A stretch of 64,000 nucleotides of DNA from Roseibium album (GTDB taxonomy: Bacteria; Pseudomonadota; Alphaproteobacteria; Rhizobiales; Stappiaceae). The stretch is taken from positions 186,001-250,000 of the forward strand of contig CXTY01000003.1 in the NCBI GenBank assembly GCA_001404055.1, given 5' to 3'. Below are positions 18,425 through 27,906 of the stretch, piece by piece. The notes under the pieces were generated by a model, which made no database searches, was not told the DNA's origin, and saw only the letters and a program-made list of their open reading frames with translations. Positions within the stretch are counted from its first letter, which is position 1. Each line of letters starts with the position of its first letter. The position numbers were made by a program, and so were the translations under genes.

Positions 18425-20023
18425 GTGAAAATCACATCATCTTTTATGAAAGCGTCGCTCGCTGCAGTGCTTGCAACGTCAGTCGCTTTTCCGGCATTTG
18501 CAGAAACGCCGAAAGACACATTTGTCATCGCACGCAACACCGCAGATGCCATCACTTTGGATCCCGCTGAGTGTTTTGAATTTACCGGCGGCCGTATTGT
18601 CGCAAACCTGTACGAACGGCTATTTCTGTTCGAGCCGGACAATCTGACCAAACTTGTCGGCGGCATAGCAGAATCCTACGAGTTTTCAGATGATGGCAAG
18701 GTCATCACCGTAAAGCTGCGCCCAGGACTGACGTTCCATTCCGGTAACCCGGTCACCGCACAGGACGTCGCTTATTCGCTTGGCCGGGCGGTCAAGCTGG
18801 ACAAGACCCCTGCATTCATTATCAAGCAGATCGGCTGGACCGCCGACAACGTCGATGAAGCGGTTGTTGCCGTGGACGACCAGACAGTGCAGATCAACAT
18901 CCTGGCCGACATGTCTCCGGCACTTGTGCTCAACCTGCTTTCATCTGGCGTTGCCTCGATCGTGGACATGAAAGAGGTCCAAAAGCACGAAGTTGACGGC
19001 GACATGGGTTACGCCTGGTTGAAGGACCATTCAGCCGGCTCAGGGCCCTACAAGCTGAAAACCTGGAAAGCCAACGAACTGGTCATGCTGGATGCGTTCA
19101 GCGACTACCGTCACGGCGAACCGGAAATGAAACGCGTCGTGATCCGTCATGTGGCAGAGCCATCCGCACAGCGTTTGTTGCTGGAAAAAGGTGATGTTGA
19201 TGCCGCCATGGAATTGACTGCCGATCAGCTCAAGGGCCTGGCTGGCAATTCCGATGTTTCCGCCGAGCAGTATCCAAAGGGATACCTGATGTACATGGCG
19301 ACCAACATGGATCATCCGGTTCTTTCCAAACCGGAAGTTCGTGAAGCGCTCAACTACATCGTTGACTACGACGGTATGGTCGGATCCATTCTGGACGGAC
19401 AGTACAAGATCCACCAGAACTTCTGGCCATCGGGCATGTGGGCCGCCTCCACTGACAACCCATATAATCAGAATATGGAGAAGGCCAAGTCGTTGATTGC
19501 CGATGCCGGGATCGAACCTGGCACCAAGATCACGATCGACACATTGAACAAGTCGCCGTTCAAGGAAGTCGCTCAGAGCATTCAGGCCAGCTTGAATGAA
19601 GTCGGCATCGACTCCGAGATCATCCTGTCTGATGGCAAGACCCTGTGGCCAAAATATCGTGCCCGCAAACACGAGTTGATCGTTGCACGCTGGGGCCCGG
19701 ATTATTCCGACCCGCATTCCAACGCAGATGCCTTTGCCCATAATCCGGACAATCGCTTCGAAGCCAAACTGACCGGCAAGCTCACCTGGCGAAATGCCTG
19801 GTCCGCAGACGGCCTCACCGAGCTGACCAATCAGGCAGCAGCTGAGTCCGACCCGGAAAAGCGTGCCTCGATCTACGCCGAACTTCAGCAGAAAGTGCGT
19901 GAAGATTCGCCGTTCACCATCATGTTCCAGGCGATTGGCACCTTCGGTCAGCGCGCGAATGTTGATGGGTTCGTCAACGGCGTAACGTCAGATCAGGCGT
20001 ACTATCGAACCGTCACCAAATAA
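18425..20023 (+). CDS. ABC transporter peptide/nickel-type substrate-binding protein
   Basis: 532 residues, the usual length of family 5 binding proteins. The signal peptide ends AFPAFA (about residue 26). Family features include ITLDPAECFEFTGGRIVANLYERLF split around the N-terminal motif, VKLRPGLTFHSGNPVTAQDV and a C-terminal RWGPDYSDPHSNADAF. It captures a peptide, opine or similar ligand in the periplasm. GTG 18425 has a strong AGAGGGGG upstream. A strong terminator-like hairpin follows the gene. Confidence 0.92.
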   Translation: MKITSSFMKASLAAVLATSVAFPAFAETPKDTFVIARNTADAITLDPAECFEFTGGRIVANLYERLFLFEPDNLTKLVGGIAESYEFSDDGKVITVKLRPGLTFHSGNPVTAQDVAYSLGRAVKLDKTPAFIIKQIGWTADNVDEAVVAVDDQTVQINILADMSPALVLNLLSSGVASIVDMKEVQKHEVDGDMGYAWLKDHSAGSGPYKLKTWKANELVMLDAFSDYRHGEPEMKRVVIRHVAEPSAQRLLLEKGDVDAAMELTADQLKGLAGNSDVSAEQYPKGYLMYMATNMDHPVLSKPEVREALNYIVDYDGMVGSILDGQYKIHQNFWPSGMWAASTDNPYNQNMEKAKSLIADAGIEPGTKITIDTLNKSPFKEVAQSIQASLNEVGIDSEIILSDGKTLWPKYRARKHELIVARWGPDYSDPHSNADAFAHNPDNRFEAKLTGKLTWRNAWSADGLTELTNQAAAESDPEKRASIYAELQQKVREDSPFTIMFQAIGTFGQRANVDGFVNGVTSDQAYYRTVTK

Positions 20024-20034
20024 AATCAGCATGA

Positions 20035-20070
20035 CCGCTCATGTCAGCCAATATGACATGAGCGGTTTTT
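20035..20070 (+). terminator. Intrinsic terminator/attenuator after the binding-protein gene
   Basis: CCGCTCATGTCA (20035-20046) pairs perfectly with TGACATGAGCGG (20054-20065), loop 7 nt, followed by TTTTT. The permease genes of the same transporter start about 190 bp downstream, so this probably allows partial read-through and keeps the binding protein in excess. Confidence 0.85.
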
Positions 20071-20256
20071 GGTTTTGCGCGAAGCCGCGCTCCCGCTAAT
20101 ATCTCGAGCGGGCGTGCGGCTTTGTGTGACCAGCAGTTGTTACCCGTTTTTGATCAAGAGTTCTGAAATGCGCTCCTGGTCCGGATCATTGCAGCAATTT
20201 TGTTGCAAATGGTCATTGGGTTACGCTTCAGCAGTGCTAATTGCAGGAATTCCTGA

Positions 20257-21318
20257 ATGACGGACAGTTCCACAGTGCAAAACGCGTCGGTGGATTTCAA
20301 ACCATACGTGAATGTGGCCAGGACGATCGGTGGGGGCGTCGTCATGCTCATCCTCACCTTCATCGGCCTGACGGCCATTACATTTATTATCGGCCGCATA
20401 ATGCCGAATGACCCTGTCGTTGCCATCGTCGGTGATCGCGCCTCCAAGGAAGTTTACGAGGCAATGTACTTCCAACTGGGTCTCGACAAGCCAATCTGGC
20501 AGCAATATCTCATTTTTCTGAACAATGTCCTGCATGGCGACTTTGGCAACTCGGTGATGACCACCCGTCCCGTGATTGAGGACATCAAACGCTTCTTCCC
20601 CGCAACGCTCGAGCTTGCAACAATCGCTACCCTGGTTGGCATTATCATCGGCATTCCAGCCGGTGTTCTTGCAGCCGTGCGTCAGGGAAAGCTGATTGAC
20701 CATTTCGTCCGAATTGTCGGGCTTCTTGGCCATTCAATTCCCATTTTCTGGCTCGGCATGGTCGCTTTGCTTGTTTTTTATGCCAAGCTTGATTGGGTTG
20801 CAGGCCCAGGCCGAATAGACTTTTTCTATGATGGCATTGTCGAACCATTCACCGGCGTCATCCTGATCGACGCCGCTCTGGAGCGCCAATGGGATGTCTT
20901 TCACAACGCCCTGTCACACGTCATTTTGCCAGCTTCGATGCTTGCGATTTATTCGCTCGCCTATATCGCCCGCATGACAAGGTCTTTCATGCTGGATCAG
21001 CTGAACCAGGAATATGTGCTTACAGCACGTGTAAAAGGGCTGAACGAAGGGGCAGTGATCTGGCACCACGCGTTCCGCAATGTGTTGGTGCAGCTGATCA
21101 CGATTATCGGCCTGACTTATGCCAGCCTGCTTGAGGGATCAGTCCTGACCGAGACCGTCTTCGCCTGGCCCGGCATCGGCCAGTACATCACCAATTCGCT
21201 TTTCAATGCAGACATGAATGCAGTGATTGGCGGCACGCTGGTGGTTGGTCTGTCCTTCGTGTTCATCAACATGTTGTCCGACATTCTCTATCGAATTGTC
21301 GATCCGAGGGCGAAATGA
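20257..21318 (+). CDS. ABC transporter permease, DppB-type
   Basis: 353 residues with about six transmembrane helices. DppB-type features are FIIGRIMPNDPVVAIVGD and FGNSVMTTRPVIEDIKRFFPATLELA. The EAA-like loop reads DQLNQEYVLTARVKGLNEGAV. The N-terminal extension of about 25 residues is longer than in typical DppB. It pairs with the next permease, overlapping it by 4 bp. Confidence 0.93.
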   Translation: MTDSSTVQNASVDFKPYVNVARTIGGGVVMLILTFIGLTAITFIIGRIMPNDPVVAIVGDRASKEVYEAMYFQLGLDKPIWQQYLIFLNNVLHGDFGNSVMTTRPVIEDIKRFFPATLELATIATLVGIIIGIPAGVLAAVRQGKLIDHFVRIVGLLGHSIPIFWLGMVALLVFYAKLDWVAGPGRIDFFYDGIVEPFTGVILIDAALERQWDVFHNALSHVILPASMLAIYSLAYIARMTRSFMLDQLNQEYVLTARVKGLNEGAVIWHHAFRNVLVQLITIIGLTYASLLEGSVLTETVFAWPGIGQYITNSLFNADMNAVIGGTLVVGLSFVFINMLSDILYRIVDPRAK

Positions 21319-22247
21319 TGTCAGACACAACATCCAGACAGAATACTGGCTTGATCGCCTGGCTCCTGGCGGATTTTCCGCAAAACGCCTTTCAGGCAAA
21401 GTGCCAGCGCGCATATATTGGCTGGCTCTCCTTCAAGACCAACCCGATTGCGATGTTCGGGCTGATTATTGTCACGTTTCTTTGCCTGGTCGCGCTTTTT
21501 GCGCCCTGGATCGCCGGTGGCGACGGCGACACACAAGATCTGGCCAACCGGCTGGCGGCTCCGAGCGCCGAGCACTGGTTCGGGACCGATGAATTGGGAC
21601 GAGACGTTTTCGCGCGCATCGTGTGGGGCTCCCGCGTAACGCTCTATATCATTTTTCTTGTCTCCATCATCGTCATGCCGGTTGGGCTGATCATCGGCAC
21701 GGCCTCCGGCCTCTTTGGCGGTGTCGTCGATAAAGTGCTGATGCGGATCACCGACATTTTCCTCGCGTTCCCGCGCCTCATCCTGGCGCTTGCGTTTGTT
21801 GCGGTATTAGGACCAGGACTGGAAAATGCCGTTCTCGCAATCGCGTTGACAACATGGTCACCTTATGCCCGCCTTGCCCGCGCAGAAACACTGACCCTGC
21901 GCAGCAGCGAATACATCATGGCCGCCGAGATCATGGGCGCTTCAAAGGCCCGCGTTTTGTTTGCCCATATCATGCCGATGTGTATGTCTTCGACCATCGT
22001 CCGGCTGACACTGGATATGGCCGGCATCATTCTGACCGCTGCTGGTCTGGGTTTCCTTGGGCTGGGCGCTCAGCCGCCACTTGCGGAGTGGGGTGCGATG
22101 ATTGCCACGGGTCGCGATTTTCTGCTTGATCAGTGGTGGGTGCCGACAATCCCCGGCATCGCCATTCTTGTGGTTTCCCTCGGCTTTAACCTGCTTGGCG
22201 ACGGTCTGCGCGATGTTCTTGATCCGCGCAGTTCAGGAGGACAATGA
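21315..22247 (+). CDS. ABC transporter permease, DppC-type
   Basis: 310 residues. It has the DppC-type features FGTDELGRDVFARIVWGSRVTL and MAAEIMGASKARVLFAHIMP (EAA loop), followed by LGLGAQPPLAEWGAMI. It overlaps both the upstream permease and the downstream ATPase by 4 bp, so the operon is translationally coupled. Confidence 0.94.
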   Translation: MMSDTTSRQNTGLIAWLLADFPQNAFQAKCQRAYIGWLSFKTNPIAMFGLIIVTFLCLVALFAPWIAGGDGDTQDLANRLAAPSAEHWFGTDELGRDVFARIVWGSRVTLYIIFLVSIIVMPVGLIIGTASGLFGGVVDKVLMRITDIFLAFPRLILALAFVAVLGPGLENAVLAIALTTWSPYARLARAETLTLRSSEYIMAAEIMGASKARVLFAHIMPMCMSSTIVRLTLDMAGIILTAAGLGFLGLGAQPPLAEWGAMIATGRDFLLDQWWVPTIPGIAILVVSLGFNLLGDGLRDVLDPRSSGGQ

Positions 22248-23158
22248 CCATGAACGAAATGTTCACCACCGGCCTGTCTTCCGAACCACCAACAGATGAG
22301 CCTCTTGTCTCTGTGCGCGACCTGCATGTTCGGTTTTCGACGCCCAAGGGGCCCGTGCACGCAGTTCGCGGGGTCAGTTTCGATCTGGGCCGCGAACGAC
22401 TTGGTATCGTCGGAGAGTCCGGCTCAGGAAAGTCCCAGACGGGTCGCGCATTGTTACGTTTGACGGCAGGCAACGGGAGCATCAACGCGCGTAAAATGGT
22501 GTTCGATGGCCTGAATTTGATGCGAGCCAGCGAAAAGACCATGCGCGGCATTCGCGGTTCACGCATATCCATGATCATGCAGGACCCGAAATACTCGCTG
22601 AATCCGGTTCTGACCGTCGGCGCACAGATCGCTGAATCCTGCCGCAGACATGAAAACATTTCCAAGGCGGACGCAAAAAAACGCGCACTGGCAATGCTGG
22701 AAACAGTCCGCATTCGCGAACCTGAGAAAGTCTATAATCTTTACCCTCATCAGGTATCCGGTGGCATGGGTCAACGCATCATGATTGCCATGATGCTGAT
22801 CACCAACCCGCAGGTCATGATTGCCGATGAGCCAACGTCTGCTCTTGACGTGACCGTCCAGATGCAAGTGCTGAAGCTGCTTGACGACATGGTGCGGGAA
22901 CGCGGGATGGGTCTTGTTCTCATCAGTCACGATCTGCAACTGGTCTCAAGCTTCTGCGACCGCGTACTTGTCATGTATGGTGGCCGTATAATGGAAACAC
23001 TGGATGCCAAAAATCTGGATCAGGCGCAGCACCCCTACACCAAGGGACTTTTGAACTGCCTGCCACGCCTGGACGGCACTCACGATGACTTGCCTGTGCT
23101 GAAGAGGGACCCGGCATGGCTCACAGAACCGGAACATGCTGATGGAGGCCTCTCATGA
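22244..23158 (+). CDS. ABC transporter ATPase, DppD-type
   Basis: 304 residues. Walker A is GESGSGKSQ, the signature is YPHQVSGGMGQRIMIAMML (GG-MGQR variant), and Walker B is [14 protein letters not shown], with the H-loop LISHD. The C-terminal HPYTKGLLNCLPRL is the oligopeptide-type extension. The variant Gln in Walker A (KSQ instead of KST/KSV) occurs in this subfamily. GGAGG stands before the ATG. Confidence 0.94.
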   Translation: MTMNEMFTTGLSSEPPTDEPLVSVRDLHVRFSTPKGPVHAVRGVSFDLGRERLGIVGESGSGKSQTGRALLRLTAGNGSINARKMVFDGLNLMRASEKTMRGIRGSRISMIMQDPKYSLNPVLTVGAQIAESCRRHENISKADAKKRALAMLETVRIREPEKVYNLYPHQVSGGMGQRIMIAMMLITNPQVMIADEPTSALDVTVQMQVLKLLDDMVRERGMGLVLISHDLQLVSSFCDRVLVMYGGRIMETLDAKNLDQAQHPYTKGLLNCLPRLDGTHDDLPVLKRDPAWLTEPEHADGGLS

Positions 23159-23934
23159 TGATTGACATCAAGGACTTGTGCATCACCTTCGGCGCAGGAA
23201 ACCACCAGATACATGCAGTCAGGAACGCAAACTTGCAGGTTGCGGAAGGCGATAGCTATGGCTTGGTCGGGGAGTCTGGTTCGGGCAAGTCCACTATCCT
23301 GCGCGCCATGGTCGGCATCAACGCTCGTTGGACAGGTTCCATCGAGGTAGATGGTAACACGCTGACACCAAAGCGAACGGTGGCCTCACGCAAGCATATG
23401 CAAATGGTTTTCCAGGATCCCTACGGCTCACTCCACCCGCGCAGAACAGTGGATGATACCTTGAGCGAACCGCTCGTCATTCACAAAATGGACAAACGGG
23501 AGGACCGTATCATCAGGATCCTCAAGGAAGTTGGTCTCGGTCCGGAATTCCGTTTCCGCTATCCTCACCAGCTCTCCGGCGGACAAAGGCAACGCGTGGC
23601 GATTGCCCGCGCGCTCATTCTGGAACCAAGGGTCATTCTTCTTGATGAACCGACAAGCGCCCTCGATGTATCGGTGCAGGCTGAGATCCTCAATCTGCTC
23701 TCAGACCTGCGCAAGACACACGGCCTGACCTACATCATGGTCAGCCACGACCTTGCCGTTGTCGGTCATCTGTGCAGCAAGATCGCGGTGATGAACCGCG
23801 GCGAGATCATCGAGGAGATTACAGAGGAACAAATGCGCACTGGCGAGGTCGAACACGATTATACGCGCCAGCTCTGGACCGCGTCCCATGGCTATGATCG
23901 TGCAGCGCTGGAGAGTTTCAGGGAATTTGCTTGA
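23155..23934 (+). CDS. ABC transporter ATPase, DppF-type
   Basis: 259 residues. Walker A is GESGSGKST, the Q-loop is [16 protein letters not shown], the signature is [15 protein letters not shown], and Walker B is [16 protein letters not shown]. It is the second nucleotide-binding subunit and the last gene of the transporter operon. A terminator follows. Confidence 0.94.
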   Translation: MMIDIKDLCITFGAGNHQIHAVRNANLQVAEGDSYGLVGESGSGKSTILRAMVGINARWTGSIEVDGNTLTPKRTVASRKHMQMVFQDPYGSLHPRRTVDDTLSEPLVIHKMDKREDRIIRILKEVGLGPEFRFRYPHQLSGGQRQRVAIARALILEPRVILLDEPTSALDVSVQAEILNLLSDLRKTHGLTYIMVSHDLAVVGHLCSKIAVMNRGEIIEEITEEQMRTGEVEHDYTRQLWTASHGYDRAALESFREFA

Positions 23935-23968
23935 AGATCAGGACACTGCGAATTCCGATTCGACGATT

Positions 23969-24002
23969 GACCAGGCCTCCTAAAAAGCAGGTCTGGTCTT
24001 TT
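23969..24002 (+). terminator. Terminator between the ABC operon and the dehalogenase gene
   Basis: GACCAGGCCT (23969-23978) pairs with AGGTCTGGTC (23989-23998) with one G-T pair, 10-nt loop, followed by TTTT. It separates the convergent ABC operon and the reductive dehalogenase gene. Confidence 0.7.
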
Positions 24003-24032
24003 CACGCCAAAGCGCGCCTTCCAAGCAAGACA

Positions 24033-27000
24033 CTACAAATCAATCTCGATGGCACCATCGGCTTTGGCGGCACGAGATTGGCACAATATTATTGCATCCT
24101 CCCGCTGCTTTTTGGACAGGACGAAGTCGCGGTGTTCCACTTCTCCGGAGACCAAACCGCACTTGCAAACGCCGCAAAGGCCGTCTGAACATTTCACGTC
24201 CACGTTGAAACCGTTTTCGATCAGGGCATCGGCAGCTGTTTTGTCTGCCGGAACTAGTATTTGCCTGCCTGAACGCGCGAGATTAAGCAAAAACGGATGG
24301 TTCTCGTAATCGGGAACTTCTGGCACATTGAAGTATTCGATGTGGCATTCATCGTCCTTGAAACCGCTCTTTTCTGCTGCATCCGTTACCGATTTCATGT
24401 AGCGATCCGGTCCACATGTATAGACATGATCATTCGGCAGGTATCGCCCGAGGATCCCCTCCAGATCCGCTCTGCTTCCCTCCTTGCTGACATGAACATG
24501 AACATGATCAGCCCAGGAGACGACCTCCAGGTCTTTCAGGAAACCGGCACTGGACCTTTCTCTGCATGAATAATGAACTTCGAAATCCGCTCCAATTGCA
24601 TGCAGCCTGTGTGCCATGGCGATCATTGGCGTGATCCCGATGCCACCCCCCATCAGATAGGATTTGTTTGCGCGCTCGTTCAGCGGAAAGTGGTTGATTG
24701 GCTTGGAAATGAAAAGCTTCCGGCCTTCGGTGAATATTCGATGCAGCAACGCCGAACCGCCACGCCCCTCGTCCTCCCGCAGCACGCCTATCTGAAAGCG
24801 GCTTCTATCTGCCGGGTCGCCTGACAACGAGTATTGGCGCAGGAATTCGGGCGCTATCACAATGTCGACATGCGCTCCGGCCTCCCAGGCCGGTAGCTGG
24901 TCGCCTTTGAGAGCAACCAATTCATACTTGGTGACGCCATCAGCCATCTGTTCTGCCTTGGCGATCTCGACACGGATGACCGGTGCGTCACCTGCAATCC
25001 TGTACTCATGGGAGAGCCCGTCAGTGTCCCCTTTTTCCAGGCGCGCCTTGTATTTTTCGGCAGTAATCAGTGCCTGGTAGGCCTCAATTCCCTTTTCACG
25101 GTCCATGGGAAAGGGAAACGGCCAAGGATGAGGAGCCAGATTTGCCGGATAGACGGCAAGCGTCTGGTCTTCAAATTTCAGGTCCAGATCTTTATCTAGA
25201 TCACGCTCGTTCACAGGATGGGTGGCGGGGCGATAAGCTCCATCATCTGCCAGTTCAATATCCCACCACCATTTCTTGATGGGGTTCCGCTCGCCGTTCC
25301 CGACAATGTCATCAAGCTTTGCCAGCGCGGGTGCTGCCGTTGGAATATTCATTGCCACCCAGCGAAAAGGTGCTTCGGCGAAAATACCTTCAAGGTTCCA
25401 GGGACAGGTTTTCATGCACCTGCCGCACATTGCACCGCCCTGGTTGGTGATCCGGTAGGTCGTGCACTTCTGACTATCGGATTTCCAGATTTCGTAGCCG
25501 TTGAACATCAGTTTCGGGCCCGCGGTAATCGCTCCCGACGGACATTCACGGGCACATTTGTTGCAATTCTCACAAAAGTTCTGAAGGCCGAATGAGATCG
25601 GCTTGTCGTGCGCCACCGGCATCGTTGTGGTCACGACACCTGATTTAAGGCGCGGCCCCAAAAACGGATTGAGAATGACTTCGCCTATCCGACTGACTTC
25701 GCCGAGCCCGGACAGCAGGAGAAGCGGCGGCTGCAGCACCTCACCATCGATCACGGTGTGCGCCTTGGCTTCAAACCCCAGGTTCCGGATCTGTTTGGCA
25801 ACGATGCTGCCCAGAATGGAAAAGCGCAGATAGGCCCGCATCGACTGCGAGACCGCAATCCAGTCGTCTCCAGAGGCCCCCTCCATGGTTTCATACCCCT
25901 GATCAATGATCATCGAAACGGCTTGTTCATGGGGCGGTTCGATTGGAGAACCTGTGGCGTCATGCGAGTACCATGCCCACGTGGGACAACGTGAAACGCC
26001 AACCGCGTCGACGCCCAGAAAATAGGACAGGGCTTTGAGATTGTCCGCATTGGTCTTTGGGTCGGATGTTGAACCGTTTTTTTCAGTACAGGGATCACCG
26101 TCCTGAAGCAGGACAAAAGCACCAAGGGCTCGTCGTTGTGCGGTTGAGGGAGCCGACTTGCGCACATATTGCCCATTGGTCGCTGCGAGTTGGTTTTTCC
26201 TTCCCATGTCGCCGAAGAGTGACCGGGCAAACATGTCCGTGCGTTTTGGAACACGGGGAATGCGGTCTTCGTCCATATAGGTCGTCGGTTGGTCAACCCG
26301 TTTCAGAGTCTCGAAAGGATGCGCACCATCGACAAAACGTCGCTTGGCAAACAGATCCAGATTGCGTGCACTCTTGGAGGTCTTGTAACCAACCTGCCAT
26401 GCGACCCCGTGCGTCCTGGAGGTGGGCTGATCCGACAACGGAACCAGCGGCTTGTCATGTGCGATCTCGAAGTCTGTTGTTATCGCGGCAACAGAAAACC
26501 GATCCTCAAGATAGGGGTTCAACAACCGCCCGCTTTCAACGGTCGCCAGACCAGAGGCGACGCTCAGCTGGTTCAGATCCACATCAGACGATGAATTGCT
26601 GTGCGCGCAAGCGTCATATCCAAGAAGTCGAATGTACTGCGCCAGCACAACAGCAACTTCAGAGGCACGCAAGGCGGATCGATGGGCCCCTGCCCCTTTG
26701 AGCCAAGTCGCACCGGGTTCGTCGGATCTGACATCTCGGGGATGCTGACACAAAAATACCAGTGCATGTTTGTGGTGTGCGACATCTTTGGGCGGGGCAT
26801 TCATCGCATCGCGAAGATCTGCCATGATCAGTTCGATACCGGATGTCATGGATTTGGGCTGCGAAGTGCGCAGCTTTTCAGCCAACTGGTCGACATCAGG
26901 GTTTCGAAAACGGCCTTGCAACATCATCTGCGGCTCGAAAGCACAGGTTGCAACCATGGACGCATCTGAAAAATAGCCAAAGGCTTTCAGGTGGTTCTGC

Positions 27001-27248
27001 CGTTCGACGAGATCGCTCGGAACATCAGCTGTTGCTTTGTTGACCAGTCCATCCCGGATTGCGTCCAGCATCGCCTGGGCTTCGCTCATCGCATTGATGA
27101 TGTTTTCCGGATGATCGGTTTTAGCAAAATGCATTTGCTCAGACCTTGGAACACCTCCAAGGTCTGGCATCGTGTCTGTTCTTTGAAGGCGCTCAAGCGG
27201 AAAGGGACCGAGATGAACGGGACGTGACTTGTCGGAGAAAACTTTCAC
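24033..27248 (-). CDS. Self-sufficient catabolic reductive dehalogenase: RdhA fused to flavin/2Fe-2S reductase
   Basis: 1071 residues, started at GTG 27248 with GAGG upstream. There are two related B12-domain-like halves (about 40-275 and 400-555). The similarity is plain in QYIRLLGYDACAH...NPYLEDRF...AHDKP (from 205) versus KQIRNLGFEAKAH...NPFLGPRL...AHDKP (from 486). A bacterial-ferredoxin-type segment for two 4Fe-4S clusters follows: C559-x2-C562-x2-C565-x3-C569-P, then C595-x12-C608-x2-C611-x3-C615-P. The C-terminal 330 residues are a phthalate-dioxygenase-reductase-like module: RQYSLSGDP (804-812, flavin), GGGIGITPM (867-875, nicotinamide), a CGP motif, and plant-type 2Fe-2S C1020-x4-C1025-x2-C1028-x27-C1056. 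There is no Tat signal or membrane anchor, so it is cytoplasmic. This matches the NpRdhA/BhbA class of NAD(P)H-driven dehalogenases of halogenated phenols. The substrate here is unknown. Confidence 0.9.
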   Translation of the reverse strand: MKVFSDKSRPVHLGPFPLERLQRTDTMPDLGGVPRSEQMHFAKTDHPENIINAMSEAQAMLDAIRDGLVNKATADVPSDLVERQNHLKAFGYFSDASMVATCAFEPQMMLQGRFRNPDVDQLAEKLRTSQPKSMTSGIELIMADLRDAMNAPPKDVAHHKHALVFLCQHPRDVRSDEPGATWLKGAGAHRSALRASEVAVVLAQYIRLLGYDACAHSNSSSDVDLNQLSVASGLATVESGRLLNPYLEDRFSVAAITTDFEIAHDKPLVPLSDQPTSRTHGVAWQVGYKTSKSARNLDLFAKRRFVDGAHPFETLKRVDQPTTYMDEDRIPRVPKRTDMFARSLFGDMGRKNQLAATNGQYVRKSAPSTAQRRALGAFVLLQDGDPCTEKNGSTSDPKTNADNLKALSYFLGVDAVGVSRCPTWAWYSHDATGSPIEPPHEQAVSMIIDQGYETMEGASGDDWIAVSQSMRAYLRFSILGSIVAKQIRNLGFEAKAHTVIDGEVLQPPLLLLSGLGEVSRIGEVILNPFLGPRLKSGVVTTTMPVAHDKPISFGLQNFCENCNKCARECPSGAITAGPKLMFNGYEIWKSDSQKCTTYRITNQGGAMCGRCMKTCPWNLEGIFAEAPFRWVAMNIPTAAPALAKLDDIVGNGERNPIKKWWWDIELADDGAYRPATHPVNERDLDKDLDLKFEDQTLAVYPANLAPHPWPFPFPMDREKGIEAYQALITAEKYKARLEKGDTDGLSHEYRIAGDAPVIRVEIAKAEQMADGVTKYELVALKGDQLPAWEAGAHVDIVIAPEFLRQYSLSGDPADRSRFQIGVLREDEGRGGSALLHRIFTEGRKLFISKPINHFPLNERANKSYLMGGGIGITPMIAMAHRLHAIGADFEVHYSCRERSSAGFLKDLEVVSWADHVHVHVSKEGSRADLEGILGRYLPNDHVYTCGPDRYMKSVTDAAEKSGFKDDECHIEYFNVPEVPDYENHPFLLNLARSGRQILVPADKTAADALIENGFNVDVKCSDGLCGVCKCGLVSGEVEHRDFVLSKKQREDAIILCQSRAAKADGAIEIDL

Positions 27249-27340
27249 GGCTTTCGCCTCACGAAGTTTTCCTCGACCGAACCGGAATTCAGTCCTTCAC
27301 TTTCCAAAATTCTCTCCCCTATTTTCAGTCTTACAGGCCC

Positions 27341-27790
27341 TCAAAGACGCATAAGCTGGACCTGCTCGCCCTCGGTCATCGTGTCGATCAGATCCATGAA
27401 AACTTCGTAAGTTTTCGTGTCCAGTTTGCCGGCAAAATGTTCATTCAGTTCGCGCACCAGAACGTGGCAGACCTTCATTTTCGAGACCCCAAGCTCGGTC
27501 AGGACAACTTCGGTAAATCGCTTGTCGTCGTTGATGCCGCTACGCTCCAGCAACCCTCTTTCTTCCATGGTTCTCAAAAGCCGAGAGATCGCCGGACGGG
27601 CAATACAGATATAATCGGCAAGCTCGGATGGCGTGTTGACGCTTTCCATGCCAACGCCTCGCAGAACGCACCACATGAGCCTCGTGATCCCATGTTCCGA
27701 TAGCTGCTTTTCCAGTCGGGTTTCCATAATTCTTGCAAGGCGGGTCACCTTGAAGCCAATCCGGTTATGCAGCGTGAATTCTTCGGACAT
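27341..27790 (-). CDS. MarR-family regulator
   Basis: 149 residues with a MarR winged helix-turn-helix: TPSELADYICIARPAISRLLRTMEERGLLERSGINDDKRFTEVVLTELG, split by the wing. It lies 92 bp upstream of the dehalogenase gene on the same strand and is divergent from a TRAP transporter. A 30-bp imperfect palindrome lies in the divergent gap. MarR proteins often respond to phenolic ligands, which suits control of an aromatic dehalogenation island. Confidence 0.92.
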   Translation of the reverse strand: MSEEFTLHNRIGFKVTRLARIMETRLEKQLSEHGITRLMWCVLRGVGMESVNTPSELADYICIARPAISRLLRTMEERGLLERSGINDDKRFTEVVLTELGVSKMKVCHVLVRELNEHFAGKLDTKTYEVFMDLIDTMTEGEQVQLMRL

Positions 27791-27845
27791 TCCACACCTC
27801 TCTAATGAAACGGGTTGACTCGTAGATTCTCATACCTTCATATGC

Positions 27846-27875
27846 AATTAACATTGATAATTATTCAAGTTAATT
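27846..27875. promoter_or_regulatory. Candidate MarR operator between marR and the TRAP genes
   Basis: A 30-bp imperfect palindrome whose outer arms AATTAAC (27846-27852) and GTTAATT (27869-27875) are perfect; 12 of 15 positions match between the halves. It is 56 bp upstream of marR and about 30 bp upstream of dctP, overlapping the likely promoter region of both. Confidence 0.6.
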
Positions 27876-27906
27876 ATCTGAATGACGATCACGGGAGGGG
27901 GAGTCA

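Noticed and set aside
26057..26701. 214-residue plus-strand frame
   Set aside because: Antisense to the reductive dehalogenase; Arg/Gln/Pro-rich shadow composition.
24033..27248. Epoxyqueuosine reductase QueG as an alternative for the B12/4Fe-4S part
   Set aside because: QueG is about 350-390 residues with a HEAT-like end and no fused flavin/2Fe-2S reductase; the duplicated domain and C-terminal module fit catabolic RdhA instead.
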